Shown: positions 5,885 to 12,884 of the stretch, piece by piece
How the letters are laid out: each line of letters opens with the position of its first letter
Numbering within the stretch: position 1 is the stretch's first letter
Source of the DNA: a virus
DNA: 35,069 nt
Direction: 5' to 3' (one strand)
IMG/VR virus record: IMGVR_UViG_3300044697_000068
Coordinates: 1 to 35,069 of that record
Translations under genes and position numbers: made by a program
The notes under the pieces: model-generated
The model's database searches: none
The model's input: only the letters and a program-made list of their open reading frames with translations
What the model was told of the DNA's origin: nothing

Positions 5885-6078
5885 GAATGATATCCGCTGA
5901 TGAAGCAACTGCATTAAAAGAAGAAATTCAAGCTGAAGCGGAAAACTTAATGAATACTTATTTAAAGAATACAAACGAAATTACAATGGAAGATATGCGA
6001 AACAATATTGAATGGTTCCTCAATCAAACGAATCATACTATTTTTAAATTCCTACTTGGTGGCCAAGATGAGCGATGA
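5881..6078 (+). CDS. hypothetical acidic helical protein (65 aa)
   Basis: Start coupled to the preceding stop and preceded by AGGAAT. The product is an acidic helical protein (SADEATALKEEIQAEAENLM). Overlaps the next gene by 11 nt. No family recognised. Confidence 0.6.
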   Translation: MRMISADEATALKEEIQAEAENLMNTYLKNTNEITMEDMRNNIEWFLNQTNHTIFKFLLGGQDER

Positions 6079-6430
6079 AAGGCCAGATGTAATATGTGGA
6101 ATTTCTTTGTGGCAATGTCAGCGATGTGGTTTTTTTTGCCAAGTTGGGAAAGATAAATATTACCTACTTAAAAACAAAGATAAAGAACCAACTTTAATTT
6201 GCGATAATTGTGTTAATCAAATATTAAAAAGGTCAAAAATGAAACTTCCTGAAGCTCATAAAAATAAAATTGCAAACGAAAAAGCAATGGAACATTGGCG
6301 TCAAATATATGGTAAAGGTTCTATATTCCCATTTCCAGATAATGCTTTAATGATCGAAATAGCCATGAAAGAATTTTTTGAAGCTGGTTTTAAACAAGGT
6401 TTGGAGTTTTTTTACAATGAGTCTAACTGA
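6068..6430 (+). CDS. zinc-ribbon protein next to the exonuclease (120 aa)
   Basis: I place the start at the ATG at 6068 (MSDERPDVICG), inside the tail of the previous gene, rather than at the ATG at 6008, which would overlap it by 71 nt. The first half has two Cys pairs, CQRC and CDNC, a likely zinc site. The second half is helical with aromatics (MEHWRQIYGKGSIFPFPDN). It overlaps the exonuclease start by 14 nt. A nucleic-acid-binding accessory to recombination is plausible by context. Confidence 0.6.
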   Translation: MSDERPDVICGISLWQCQRCGFFCQVGKDKYYLLKNKDKEPTLICDNCVNQILKRSKMKLPEAHKNKIANEKAMEHWRQIYGKGSIFPFPDNALMIEIAMKEFFEAGFKQGLEFFYNESN

Positions 6431-7325
6431 ACAACAACTAGAACAACGCTTAGATTACATCACAGGCTCTGATGCGGCGGTTATATGTGGTGTATCTCCT
6501 TGGGGCAACATTATCGACCTTTGGCGTCAAAAGCTGCGCCTGGAAGAACAGGAAGACATTTCTTGGAAGCCTACAGTAAAAGCAGGCAACTATCTGGAAC
6601 CTGTTGTTGCACAATGGTTCAGTGATGAAACAGGCAAACTCTGTGAAGTTGATACGGAATTCAAAATAAGCAAATCCAACCCTTTTATGGCTGGAAATAT
6701 CGATAGGAAAATAACAGGTGAAAACGCTATCCTCGAATGTAAAACAACAAGCCGCGATGATAACTGGGGCGCTGACGGTGATAATACTATCCCCGATTAT
6801 TATTTGTGCCAAGTTGCTCATTATGCTGCTGTTTGTGATGTTGACCGTGCTTATATCGCTGTCCTTATTCGTGGTAGCGATTTTCGTTGGTATACCTATG
6901 AGCGCAATCCTAAGCTTGAGGAAATCATTATAGCCAAGGAGAAAGCTTTCTGGGAATGCGTGAAGACAGAAACGCCGCCTGAACCAAGAACGCCCGATGA
7001 AGTGATAAGCCTTTATAGCGTCGCAACCAATGAAGATCCATTGATTGTTGATGACAGCATTGAGGAATATATCGATCAACTTATTGTAAATAAACAAAAT
7101 CTCAAATCGCTAGAAGAAGCCATTAAGATTTGCGAAACTCGTATAAAGGTATACATGAAAGATCATGATATATTGCACGGTAGAAATGGAAAACCAATAG
7201 CCACATGGAAAAATGCAAAAGGAGCCGTTAGATTCGATGCGAAGAAGTTCGCAGAAGAACACGAGAAACTATATGAACAGTACCTCAAAACCAGTGAACC
7301 AAGCAGACGATTCCTTATCAAATAA
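6417..7325 (+). CDS. YqaJ-type (lambda Exo-like) recombination exonuclease (302 aa)
   Basis: PD-(D/E)XK nuclease that resects double-strand ends to give 3' single strands for its annealase partner. Motifs in order: GSDAAVICGVSPW near residue 17, GNYLEPVVAQWF near 60, AGNIDRK (metal Asp) near 96, AILECKTTS (E-x-K core) near 108, and QVAHYAAV near 136. That is the full YqaJ catalytic set. The start at 6417 (MSLTEQQ) was chosen because it aligns with the family N-terminus and overlaps the previous gene only slightly. RecT follows at once, giving the usual exonuclease/annealase pair for concatemer or circle formation and recombination-dependent replication. Confidence 0.88.
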   Translation: MSLTEQQLEQRLDYITGSDAAVICGVSPWGNIIDLWRQKLRLEEQEDISWKPTVKAGNYLEPVVAQWFSDETGKLCEVDTEFKISKSNPFMAGNIDRKITGENAILECKTTSRDDNWGADGDNTIPDYYLCQVAHYAAVCDVDRAYIAVLIRGSDFRWYTYERNPKLEEIIIAKEKAFWECVKTETPPEPRTPDEVISLYSVATNEDPLIVDDSIEEYIDQLIVNKQNLKSLEEAIKICETRIKVYMKDHDILHGRNGKPIATWKNAKGAVRFDAKKFAEEHEKLYEQYLKTSEPSRRFLIK

Positions 7326-7350
7326 TAACTACTATATGGGTGATATGAAT

Positions 7351-8178
7351 ATGAATTTACCGGCAAATCAAAAGAGTACTAACCAACTCGCCAACGTACA
7401 AAATCTTCTACAAAAATTGCAGCCACAGTTATTGAAAGCGCTACCGAAACATCTGTCACCAGATAGGATGACCCGTATAGCACTGACCGAATTAAGAAAA
7501 ATCCCAAAGCTCGCGACATGTGACCCAATGTCCTTTTGCGGTGCGATCATGATGTGTGCTCAGCTCGGTTTAGAGCCAGGCGGCGCTTTAGGGCATATCT
7601 ACCTCATCCCGTTTGACAATCGTAAAAAGAATATCACTGAAGTGCAAGTAATCATGGGCTACCGAGGCATGATTGAGCTTGCTAGGCGTTCAGGCCAGAT
7701 TGTGTCCCTAGCAGCTCATGAGGTCTACGAGAATGATACCTTCGAATTTGAGTACGGTTTGCAAGAAAAGTTACGCCATGTCCCTTCCCTTTCGGATAGA
7801 GGCAAGCTGGTTGCCGTTTATGCCGTCGCACACTTCGTAGGAGGCGGTCATCAGATTGAGGTGATGTCCAAGCCAGATGTGGACAAAGTACGCGCCAGAA
7901 GCAAAACGTCGGGCTCTGGGCCATGGGTTACTGACTATGAAGAAATGGCGAAGAAGACCGTGCTTAGAAAGTTATTTAAATATCTTCCTGTTTCTATCGA
8001 AAAGCTGCAGCAAGCTACTTCTATCGATGAGCAAGCTGATATGGGCGCTCAAGACATGAAAGACATCTTTAAGGAAAACGTAGGTGAGGAATTCGTCGTT
8101 GATTATGACACTGGCGAAGTTATTGACGCTGAACCTATTGCTGAACAAGCAAATGCGTTGGCGGACAAATTGAAATGA
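7351..8178 (+). CDS. recT: RecT-family single-strand annealing protein (275 aa)
   Basis: RecT anneals complementary single strands produced by the exonuclease. Family landmarks are CGAIMMCAQLGLEPGGALGH followed by YLIPF, QVIMGYRGMIELARRSG, the VYAVAHFVGG strand and SKTSGSGPWVTDYEEMAKKT. Several ATGs are in frame; GGTGAT at 7339-7344 sits six bases before the ATG at 7351 (MNLPANQ), which also gives the usual RecT length. Longer frames opening at 7213 would run inside the exonuclease gene. Ends in an ATGA overlap with the next gene. Confidence 0.9.
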   Translation: MNLPANQKSTNQLANVQNLLQKLQPQLLKALPKHLSPDRMTRIALTELRKIPKLATCDPMSFCGAIMMCAQLGLEPGGALGHIYLIPFDNRKKNITEVQVIMGYRGMIELARRSGQIVSLAAHEVYENDTFEFEYGLQEKLRHVPSLSDRGKLVAVYAVAHFVGGGHQIEVMSKPDVDKVRARSKTSGSGPWVTDYEEMAKKTVLRKLFKYLPVSIEKLQQATSIDEQADMGAQDMKDIFKENVGEEFVVDYDTGEVIDAEPIAEQANALADKLK

Positions 8179-8396
8179 CAAACAATATAGTAAAAGTTCA
8201 AATTGCTTTAACAAGCAACATTAAAAACCCTCCTGCTTTAATTTATGATGAAGAGCAGGAAATTTTAATAGAAGTTCCTGCAGATAATAAATTAATAAAA
8301 AAGATGGGGGGGGAACATAAAAAGTATTTCTATTATGAAATAATAGATGAATGTGAAGTTAAATTGCTCAACGAAGCTCCTTGGCAGGATTGGTAA
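8175..8396 (+). CDS. hypothetical protein after recT (73 aa)
   Basis: ATG overlaps the recT stop (ATGA). The protein is beta-rich with NPPALIYDEEQEILIEVPAD and a C-terminal ECEVKLLNEAPWQDW. No known motif. Coupling to recT suggests co-expression with the recombination genes. Confidence 0.65.
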   Translation: MTNNIVKVQIALTSNIKNPPALIYDEEQEILIEVPADNKLIKKMGGEHKKYFYYEIIDECEVKLLNEAPWQDW

Positions 8397-8400
8397 AAAA

Positions 8401-8613
8401 ATGATTGAAAAAACCATCACCAAAGAAAATGCATTTTCAATATTTCAGCAAGGGAAATGCCCTAAATGCGGCGATGACTTGCCCTGGACCGCATGTGATG
8501 GTTACTCCTATGATTTGTGCTTTGAGGCTATATGTTGTGGGTATGCCCATATTCTGACGCCTCAAGCAACTGAATATAGCCATTTAATGAGAGAATATCC
8601 TTATGAGCCATAA
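8401..8613 (+). CDS. small Cys-rich zinc-ribbon protein (70 aa)
   Basis: The start is at 8401 (MIEKTITKENAF), just after the previous stop; the longer frame opening at 8347 lies inside the previous gene. CPKCGDD near residue 20 and FEAICCGYAH near 44 look like a zinc ribbon. The C-terminus is short. Such single zinc ribbons are common in phage early regions and usually bind nucleic acid or protein; no specific role visible. Confidence 0.6.
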   Translation: MIEKTITKENAFSIFQQGKCPKCGDDLPWTACDGYSYDLCFEAICCGYAHILTPQATEYSHLMREYPYEP

Positions 8614-8815
8614 CGAAATCCCTTCACCCGAAATAATTAAAGCGCGGGCTAAGGAAATGCGACAATCAATGGGTGGCGATATATCACATTCTCAATGCTT
8701 AAATGAAATTGTTAAACAATATGGATTTAAATCTTTTAGTGGATATTTATATTATTTAAATCCAGAACGAAAGAAAGGCGATGGCAATCCTATTATGGAA
8801 AGGAACAGGAAATAA
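8603..8815 (+). CDS. small helical protein with SHSQ motif (70 aa)
   Basis: Begins MSHNEIPSPEIIKARAKEM and carries ISHSQCLNEIVKQYGFKSFS (about residues 28-47). The pattern 'SHSQ-hydrophobic-E-hydrophobic-A/V-QYGF' recalls a short helical module found in plasmid and mobile-element proteins (ISHSQALE...GY..W). If so, this is a free-standing copy. It overlaps the previous gene by 11 nt. Role unknown. Confidence 0.6.
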   Translation: MSHNEIPSPEIIKARAKEMRQSMGGDISHSQCLNEIVKQYGFKSFSGYLYYLNPERKKGDGNPIMERNRK

Positions 8816-8817
8816 AA

Positions 8818-8913
8818 ATGTCACTATTATTGAGCGCATTGATAGGCGTATGGATTGCGGTAGGTCTTATTTTGTGTGGTTACATCGGAATGAGAATGGG
8901 AAAAGGAATATAG
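8818..8913 (+). CDS. single-span membrane peptide (31 aa)
   Basis: ATG at 8818 behind AGGAACAGGAA. The peptide is almost entirely one hydrophobic helix (LLSALIGVWIAVGLILCGYI) with a short basic tail (MRMGKGI). The good ribosome site and tight spacing to both neighbours support it. Function unknown. Confidence 0.5.
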   Translation: MSLLLSALIGVWIAVGLILCGYIGMRMGKGI

Positions 8914-8915
8914 AA

Positions 8916-9095
8916 ATGGAAAATAATTACATATGCGAATCAAGCAATCCTATGTCATTAAATTTAATAGTGGAAACCGTAAAAGATAAAATTATTTCCA
9001 TACAAGGGCCTGGGAAAGCATGTGTTTCTATAAAAACAAGAGAAGAAGATTTTGAAATAAACATAAAGGTTAAAATAAATAAGGATGATAAATGA
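8916..9095 (+). CDS. hypothetical small protein (59 aa)
   Basis: I use the ATG at 8916 (MENNYICESSNPM), two bases after the preceding stop, with AAAAGGAAT upstream. The earlier in-frame ATG at 8781 would run through the membrane peptide gene in another frame. Beta-rich, with the end EINIKVKINKDDK. Stop overlaps the next ATG. No family recognised. Confidence 0.55.
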   Translation: MENNYICESSNPMSLNLIVETVKDKIISIQGPGKACVSIKTREEDFEINIKVKINKDDK

Positions 9096-9301
9096 AACCT
9101 GAAGATAAAATCCAGTATAAAATCTCAATCAATGAAATGTTATTCAAAACCATTGAACTGGCATACAAGGGATTCGTAGTTGGCGAGCAAGGGAAATATT
9201 TAAAAATAGTTCAACAATCGCTAGCAAGCATCCTAGAAGAATTAGAAGCATCTGAAGAAAATGAACAAGAAATAGAGGAAGAAGAACCCAATGCCGATTG
9301 A
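9092..9301 (+). CDS. hypothetical acidic-tailed protein (69 aa)
   Basis: Coupled start (ATGA). Helical body (NEMLFKTIELAYKGFVVGEQ) and a highly acidic tail (SEENEQEIEEEEPNAD). The final residues overlap the start of the next gene by 11 nt. No family recognised. Confidence 0.6.
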   Translation: MKPEDKIQYKISINEMLFKTIELAYKGFVVGEQGKYLKIVQQSLASILEELEASEENEQEIEEEEPNAD

Positions 9302-9563
9302 ATCCAAGATTGAACGATTGACCAATGATGAGTATATCCCATTGATGGATTTGCTAAGGCAATTCATTAAAGATATTAATATTTTGAATGAGAGACTTTC
9401 TCTAATGTTTTCCTGCGCTCTACTAGAAAACAATGCAAATCTAAGAGACGCCTCTATGCAAGCAACAGCTCAACTCAATCATTTAATGATTGCAGCATCT
9501 AAAAATCTATATAAATTATCTCCAAGCAAGGAAGAAGCAAATGCGAACATTAACGCTGAATGA
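9291..9563 (+). CDS. hypothetical helical protein (90 aa)
   Basis: Preceded by GAGGAAGAAG. Entirely helical with regular leucines (PLMDLLRQFIKDINILNERL), so probably a helical bundle or coiled coil. Its 3' end overlaps the start of the microcin-like gene by 23 nt, linking the two translationally. No family recognised. Confidence 0.6.
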   Translation: MPIESKIERLTNDEYIPLMDLLRQFIKDINILNERLSLMFSCALLENNANLRDASMQATAQLNHLMIAASKNLYKLSPSKEEANANINAE

Positions 9564-9759
9564 GATTCATGAAGTTGACGGCGGTAAGTTTAAGTTTCAT
9601 TTTAATGTGTTTCAGGCCGTGTTTATGGTCTTCGTAGGTGGCCTGACTGCAGGGCCAGTAGGAATAGGTTATGCTGTAGGAACACTCGTAGCCACCCAGG
9701 GTGTTGGTCAACTTCATGATATGGGTGTGCAGGAATTTAATTGGGAGCCATTACAATGA
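9541..9759 (+). CDS. double-glycine leader peptide, microcin-V-like bacteriocin precursor (72 aa)
   Basis: The N-terminus MRTLTLNEIHEVDGG is a textbook double-glycine leader, almost identical to that of colicin/microcin V (MRTLTLNELDSVSGG). Cleavage after GG would release a 57-residue peptide with a hydrophobic, Gly-rich core (GGLTAGPVGIGYAVGTLVAT), as in class II microcins and other Gly-zipper pore formers. I chose the ATG at 9541 over 9490 because it begins exactly at the leader and has GGAAG upstream. No C39 peptidase or ABC exporter is encoded in this genome, so export would need host machinery. The next gene is a two-helix membrane protein, the usual form of an immunity protein. An alternative reading is a holin-like hydrophobic protein, but a holin would not need this leader. 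Confidence 0.7.
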   Translation: MRTLTLNEIHEVDGGKFKFHFNVFQAVFMVFVGGLTAGPVGIGYAVGTLVATQGVGQLHDMGVQEFNWEPLQ

Positions 9760-9944
9760 AAAATAAACTACTTCTCGTAGCATTCGGCTTTGTTTTTATG
9801 TGGACCATCGGGGAAGTGTTTAATGCTTCCCATGCAGAAAACTTAATGCTTACATTCTTTTCAACTATTGGAATAGCCATATGGCTCGGCGTTCATCATG
9901 AAATTAAGTCGTTTTTGAATGAAAAGCTGCATAAGGCGCACTAA
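9756..9944 (+). CDS. two-helix membrane protein, candidate immunity protein or holin (62 aa)
   Basis: The ATG at 9756 overlaps the stop of the microcin-like gene (ATGA). Two transmembrane helices: about residues 4-21 (KLLLVAFGFVFMWTIGEV) and 31-47 (LMLTFFSTIGIAIWLGV), then a basic His-rich tail. A small two-span membrane protein coupled to a class II microcin gene matches known immunity proteins such as Cvi. The same topology is also that of class II holins, so a lysis role cannot be excluded. Confidence 0.55.
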   Translation: MKNKLLLVAFGFVFMWTIGEVFNASHAENLMLTFFSTIGIAIWLGVHHEIKSFLNEKLHKAH

Positions 9945-9971
9945 TTTTTCATGAATAAGGGATTATTACGC

Positions 9972-10145
9972 ATGGACCAGTTTTATTTTCTAACAGCTAA
10001 TTCGTTAATTTGGTTGGCAATATTGGTTAATCATTTCCACCACAAAAAGCACCTTAAACATATTGATAAGGTTCATAAAAATATTGCTAATCAAATGATG
10101 GATATTTCATTGATGATGGAGAAATTAAAAAAGGACGTGCTATAA
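9972..10145 (+). CDS. membrane-anchored coiled-coil protein (57 aa)
   Basis: Start at 9972 (MDQFYFLTANS) because AAGGG lies 10 bases upstream; the ATG at 9951 has no ribosome site. One N-terminal hydrophobic helix (FLTANSLIWLAILVNHF) is followed by a His/Lys-rich amphipathic helix (KKHLKHIDKVHKNIANQMMD). This is a small inner-membrane protein with a coiled coil, compatible with a small i-spanin, holin partner or bacteriocin accessory. Family not recognised. Confidence 0.55.
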   Translation: MDQFYFLTANSLIWLAILVNHFHHKKHLKHIDKVHKNIANQMMDISLMMEKLKKDVL

Positions 10146-10149
10146 AGGG

Positions 10150-10380
10150 ATGACTAATGAAGCAAAGATGATCTTTAGCATGCTTGTATTTGTGGTTTTG
10201 GTAGCATTATACATCAAGCATGAAAACTGTAAAATGTACGAAAAGTTAAGACTGGATAATGGATTGAATAGGGTTTATATACCAAGGGATGAAAATGAAA
10301 AGCATAATACTTGTAGCTTGTGCGCTAATACTATCAGGTTGCAGTTGGAGTCGTCCAAAAACTGTGGTGGTAGAAAATGA
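10150..10380 (+). CDS. single-span membrane protein, candidate i-spanin (76 aa)
   Basis: N-terminal transmembrane helix (MIFSMLVFVVLVALYI, about residues 7-22) and a polar, Cys-containing C-terminal part. A lipoprotein gene begins inside it in another frame at 10295. An inner-membrane protein with an embedded outer-membrane lipoprotein gene is the Rz/Rz1 spanin layout. The periplasmic part is short for a spanin, and its C-terminus is constrained by the overlapping frame. The start at 10150 has AAAGGG directly abutting, so the ATG at 10168 is an alternative. Confidence 0.5.
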   Translation: MTNEAKMIFSMLVFVVLVALYIKHENCKMYEKLRLDNGLNRVYIPRDENEKHNTCSLCANTIRLQLESSKNCGGRK

Positions 10381-10432
10381 AATGTATGAATGCCAGATAT
10401 ACTGCCAGGTGCTTAAAAAGGATGAAGGATAA
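10295..10432 (+). CDS. small lipoprotein, candidate o-spanin (45 aa)
   Basis: AAGGGATGAAA precedes the ATG at 10295. The signal peptide MKSIILVACALILSGC ends in a clear lipobox (LSGC), giving a mature lipoprotein of about 30 residues (CSWSRPKTVVVENEMYECQ). It overlaps the upstream membrane protein gene by 86 nt in a different frame, the Rz1-in-Rz arrangement, and its TAA overlaps the next ATG (TAATG). It lacks the proline-rich character of lambda Rz1. An alternative is a plasmid entry-exclusion lipoprotein. Confidence 0.6.
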   Translation: MKSIILVACALILSGCSWSRPKTVVVENEMYECQIYCQVLKKDEG

Positions 10433-10728
10433 TGGCTGAGGATAAGGAATGGCGCAAAGCCGAACTTTATGCAAAGAAGTTATTTCAATTTCTGACAGTG
10501 AAAGCAGATCACCTTCTGAAGAAAGAAGATGCCGTAATATTCGTAGCAACATGGCAAGCACTATCTTCAAGAATGATTTGTACTGCCCTTCTCATGAATG
10601 AATTGCATGGAATAGGCCAAAATGAAAGTGAACTTATCAGCTCAATGGTTGATTTTGCCGTTCAGTTTAAGAAAGAACATTATGAGAACATTAGAAGGTT
10701 ATGTGATGAAGGAAAAAACGCTAGTTAA
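10432..10728 (+). CDS. hypothetical helical protein (98 aa)
   Basis: AAGGATGAAGG precedes the ATG, which overlaps the lipoprotein stop. Soluble, helical, starts MAEDKEWRKAELYAKKLF. Contains WQALSSRMICTALLMNELHG. No family recognised; its position after the membrane cluster gives no firm clue. Confidence 0.6.
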   Translation: MAEDKEWRKAELYAKKLFQFLTVKADHLLKKEDAVIFVATWQALSSRMICTALLMNELHGIGQNESELISSMVDFAVQFKKEHYENIRRLCDEGKNAS

Positions 10729-11074
10729 TGTAGAAATGATAAGGTCTGACGATGTCTACGCCCTTCTATCCAAAATTAATGGGGTGAAAGATTATCTGCA
10801 AAAAGGATATGACCTTATGGGGCCTATTCAGTTTGTTAATAATCAATATGTTCAATATGTGGCTAAATATGAATGTAAAGAAGTTAATTTGCCCCATGAT
10901 GTCATAACGCTTATTGAGGGCAACAAAGTAACGGTAAAGAATGAAAAAGGATGGTGTATCTCGCTAGAAATAAAAAACAAATCATGCATAACAGAAACAT
11001 TAAGAATGGCATCAGAACTATTGAGATTTGGTTATACCTATCTCCCCAAAGAATGGCTAAGAGAAGTGAAATAA
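10706..11074 (+). CDS. hypothetical protein (122 aa)
   Basis: The start was placed at 10706 (MKEKTLVNVEMIRSDDV) with AAGG nine bases upstream and a 23-nt overlap with the previous gene; the ATG at 10622 would overlap it by over 100 nt. Mixed alpha/beta with NGVKDYLQKGYDLMGPIQFV. The layout (long variable strand region, QKGYDL...P) suggests a small globular domain of the DUF1737 type often found in phage early regions. Uncertain. Confidence 0.55.
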   Translation: MKEKTLVNVEMIRSDDVYALLSKINGVKDYLQKGYDLMGPIQFVNNQYVQYVAKYECKEVNLPHDVITLIEGNKVTVKNEKGWCISLEIKNKSCITETLRMASELLRFGYTYLPKEWLREVK

Positions 11075-11083
11075 GGTTAAAAA

Positions 11084-11323
11084 ATGGAAGAAAATGCACC
11101 AAAAAGGAAACATTGGTTACTTATGTCATCAGCCGTCGTTAATGGCAATCAGGTAACAAAGATAATTTCCTGGGATTTCGCCACAGAGGAAGAAATTGTT
11201 ACTTTCTATAAAAAGGTATTACCGCCAGGCGTCCATTTTATAGCACCACTTGAAAATGTGATCACTATTGAAAACACAATCCAAACCGTAGATAACAAAG
11301 CAATTATACTTAAACCAAATTAA
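11084..11323 (+). CDS. hypothetical protein, last gene of rightward operon (79 aa)
   Basis: AAGG precedes the ATG. Beta-rich sequence with RKHWLLMSSAVVNGNQVTKI. Its stop overlaps the stop of the convergent late gene by 4 bp, so the two transcripts collide here and no terminator space exists between them. No family recognised. Confidence 0.6.
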   Translation: MEENAPKRKHWLLMSSAVVNGNQVTKIISWDFATEEEIVTFYKKVLPPGVHFIAPLENVITIENTIQTVDNKAIILKPN

Positions 11324-11808
11324 GCTGCGATGGAAGTCATTTTCTTGATTACATGCTCGAATATGGAAATGACTTCAGGCATCTGAGCCTTCCCTTCGGC
11401 TGTATTGTAATACTTCTTGTAATACTGCGCCATTGCAGCTGCATCAGTCTCTAAAGGTAGGCGTTCAGTAATCATACTATATTTCACACGAGCTATGATT
11501 GTTGCCCATCGCAAATTATAAATCAAAGCTTCTTTATCTGGCCATGATTCATACAGGCAAGCAGCCATACAAACCTCTTTCAGTTTGCGATTGTCATATC
11601 TATTGAGATAACGATAAACATCCTCATAAGTATCTGGCTCAATTTCGAATACGCCCAAAGCTGGGCCATCGTTAAATTGCTTCAAATACTCATAATTCGT
11701 TTCGATCATTCCTGTTCCCAGCATTAAGACATGTGAGGATGGGGAGAGCATCCCTATCATGCTTAACGCTGGAACCAGGACATATTTATCGAACTGCAAT
11801 AAATCCAT
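11320..11808 (-). CDS. putative lysozyme-like/transglycosylase-like phage protein (162 aa)
   Basis: Contains MIETNYEYLKQFNDGPALGV followed by FEIEP (about residues 33-57). An acidic residue before a 'GPALG.F.ieP' stretch is the pattern of lysozyme-superfamily and transglycosylase-like phage proteins, where the first Glu is catalytic. The rest is helical with LRWATIIARVKYSMI. It is the last gene of the late operon, after the tail fibres. It could be the endolysin or a virion-associated muralytic protein; no other lysis enzyme was found. No clear ribosome site before its ATG. Moderate confidence at best. Confidence 0.45.
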   Translation of the reverse strand: MDLLQFDKYVLVPALSMIGMLSPSSHVLMLGTGMIETNYEYLKQFNDGPALGVFEIEPDTYEDVYRYLNRYDNRKLKEVCMAACLYESWPDKEALIYNLRWATIIARVKYSMITERLPLETDAAAMAQYYKKYYNTAEGKAQMPEVISIFEHVIKKMTSIAA

Positions 11809-11814
11809 AAGGCA

Positions 11815-12465
11815 TTAAGCGGTAACTATATTATAGTTAACATTCACTACCAATGTACCATCACCTGTTGCAAATGGTGCTGTATTATTACTGATAAATA
11901 CACCCATGCCTGCAATATGCGCTAAAGTATCAGTATTATCAGGAGTCAATTCAAACATATTGCTTGCAACGTATCCGTCAAATGTAGCACCTGCCAAGGT
12001 TGTCGAAGCAGCGGGACCGGCCAGAGCGGCGGCATTGCCCCATTCAAGACCTATAGCGCCACCAGCGGTATATTGAACGGTACCAAAATGATAGACACAA
12101 ACAATGCGATTAAGAATAATTGCTCTAGTTAAAGCTGGAGCCCCGATAATTTGCACCGGCGCTGCGTCCATACCCATAATTTGAGCAGAAGTCAATGTAA
12201 CTTGGCTGCTGAAAGATCCTTGAGCGGGATCAAACGTTAAGGTAACAGGATTGTAAGTAAAGAATCCTTCGCCACCAATGTAAGCAATCAAAACATAATC
12301 ATCAAACTTCCATTGAAAATCACCATTTTGTAGAGTTTCAATTGTAGTAGCTTGAGCAGTTAAATACCCAGCTGCAGTAATAGTTCCTAAATTATCCGTA
12401 GTAACTACGCGGACGATATTTGGATCTAAAGCTCCAAAGTCTCTACTGATTGCTAAAATAGCCAT
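11815..12465 (-). CDS. tail-associated structural protein, paralogue of the 13052-13930 product (216 aa)
   Basis: AAGGAG precedes the ATG. The C-terminal 125 residues match those of the product at 13052-13930: both have a segment like TSAQIMGMDAAPVQIIGAP versus TAAQWNGMSAAPVQILPAP, a central QYTAGGAIGLEW versus QYANGGVVNLQF, and both end NTAPFATGDGT...NVNYNIVTA-like. The unique N-terminal 80 residues differ. The shared domain is probably a beta-rich C-terminal domain of a tail fibre or decoration protein. Likely an accessory tail or receptor-binding component. Confidence 0.6.
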   Translation of the reverse strand: MAILAISRDFGALDPNIVRVVTTDNLGTITAAGYLTAQATTIETLQNGDFQWKFDDYVLIAYIGGEGFFTYNPVTLTFDPAQGSFSSQVTLTSAQIMGMDAAPVQIIGAPALTRAIILNRIVCVYHFGTVQYTAGGAIGLEWGNAAALAGPAASTTLAGATFDGYVASNMFELTPDNTDTLAHIAGMGVFISNNTAPFATGDGTLVVNVNYNIVTA

Positions 12466-12486
12466 ACTATTCTCCTTGATTTAAAA

Positions 12487-12699
12487 TTAAAATATTTTAC
12501 CAATCTTTCGTCTACGCAATCTGTCCAAGTCATCAACACCTAGGAAACCTTCCTTTTCAATTCTTGGATCGGTATCATGGTATTGAGTATTTCGAGCAGA
12601 TTTGGCGCTATCGATATCGTCGTCATAATTAGTCTTAATCTTATTAGTACGATCGGTTTTTCTATCTGTATTAAAAGCAATTCTATCTTCTTTGCTCAT
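12487..12699 (-). CDS. small charged protein (70 aa)
   Basis: Very hydrophilic, Asp/Arg/Lys-rich (FNTDRKTDRTNKIKTNYDDD) and ends in RLRRRKIGKIF. Starts at an ATG overlapping the upstream TGA (ATGA). One of three small polar genes lying between two tail-fibre paralogues. Probably disordered. Function unknown; the late position suggests virion or assembly. Confidence 0.6.
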   Translation of the reverse strand: MSKEDRIAFNTDRKTDRTNKIKTNYDDDIDSAKSARNTQYHDTDPRIEKEGFLGVDDLDRLRRRKIGKIF

Positions 12700-12884
12700 T
12701 TGTGAAATCCCTCTAAAGTTTTGGCTAATCTTGCACGCTTGCCTAATTTTCCAGGTGCATGTTCAGCCTTCTCTAACTTCTTTTCTGGAATTTTCTTGCC
12801 CATTGGCACGTGGAGCGACTTATGAAGCGCCCCAGGCTTTTTAATGGCTCGAGAAATCCATTTTTCCCCACCATCTTTACTCAT
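12696..12884 (-). CDS. small basic conserved-type phage protein (62 aa)
   Basis: I place the start at the ATG at 12882-12884 (TAATG overlap with the upstream stop) rather than a TTG at 12893. The pattern KWISRAIKKPGALHKSLHVP followed by MGKKIPEKKLEKAEH and KRARLAKTL is one I recognise as a recurrent small basic phage protein (KPGALHK...GKKIP.KKL..A...KRA.LA.TL) of unknown function, usually in late regions. Possible roles are DNA-binding internal virion protein or assembly factor. Confidence 0.65.
   Translation of the reverse strand: MSKDGGEKWISRAIKKPGALHKSLHVPMGKKIPEKKLEKAEHAPGKLGKRARLAKTLEGFHK

Noticed and set aside
6450-7097. A 215-codon minus-strand frame opposite the exonuclease gene.
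   Set aside because: It mirrors a gene with full YqaJ motifs, has no ribosome site or domain, and is in the wrong orientation.
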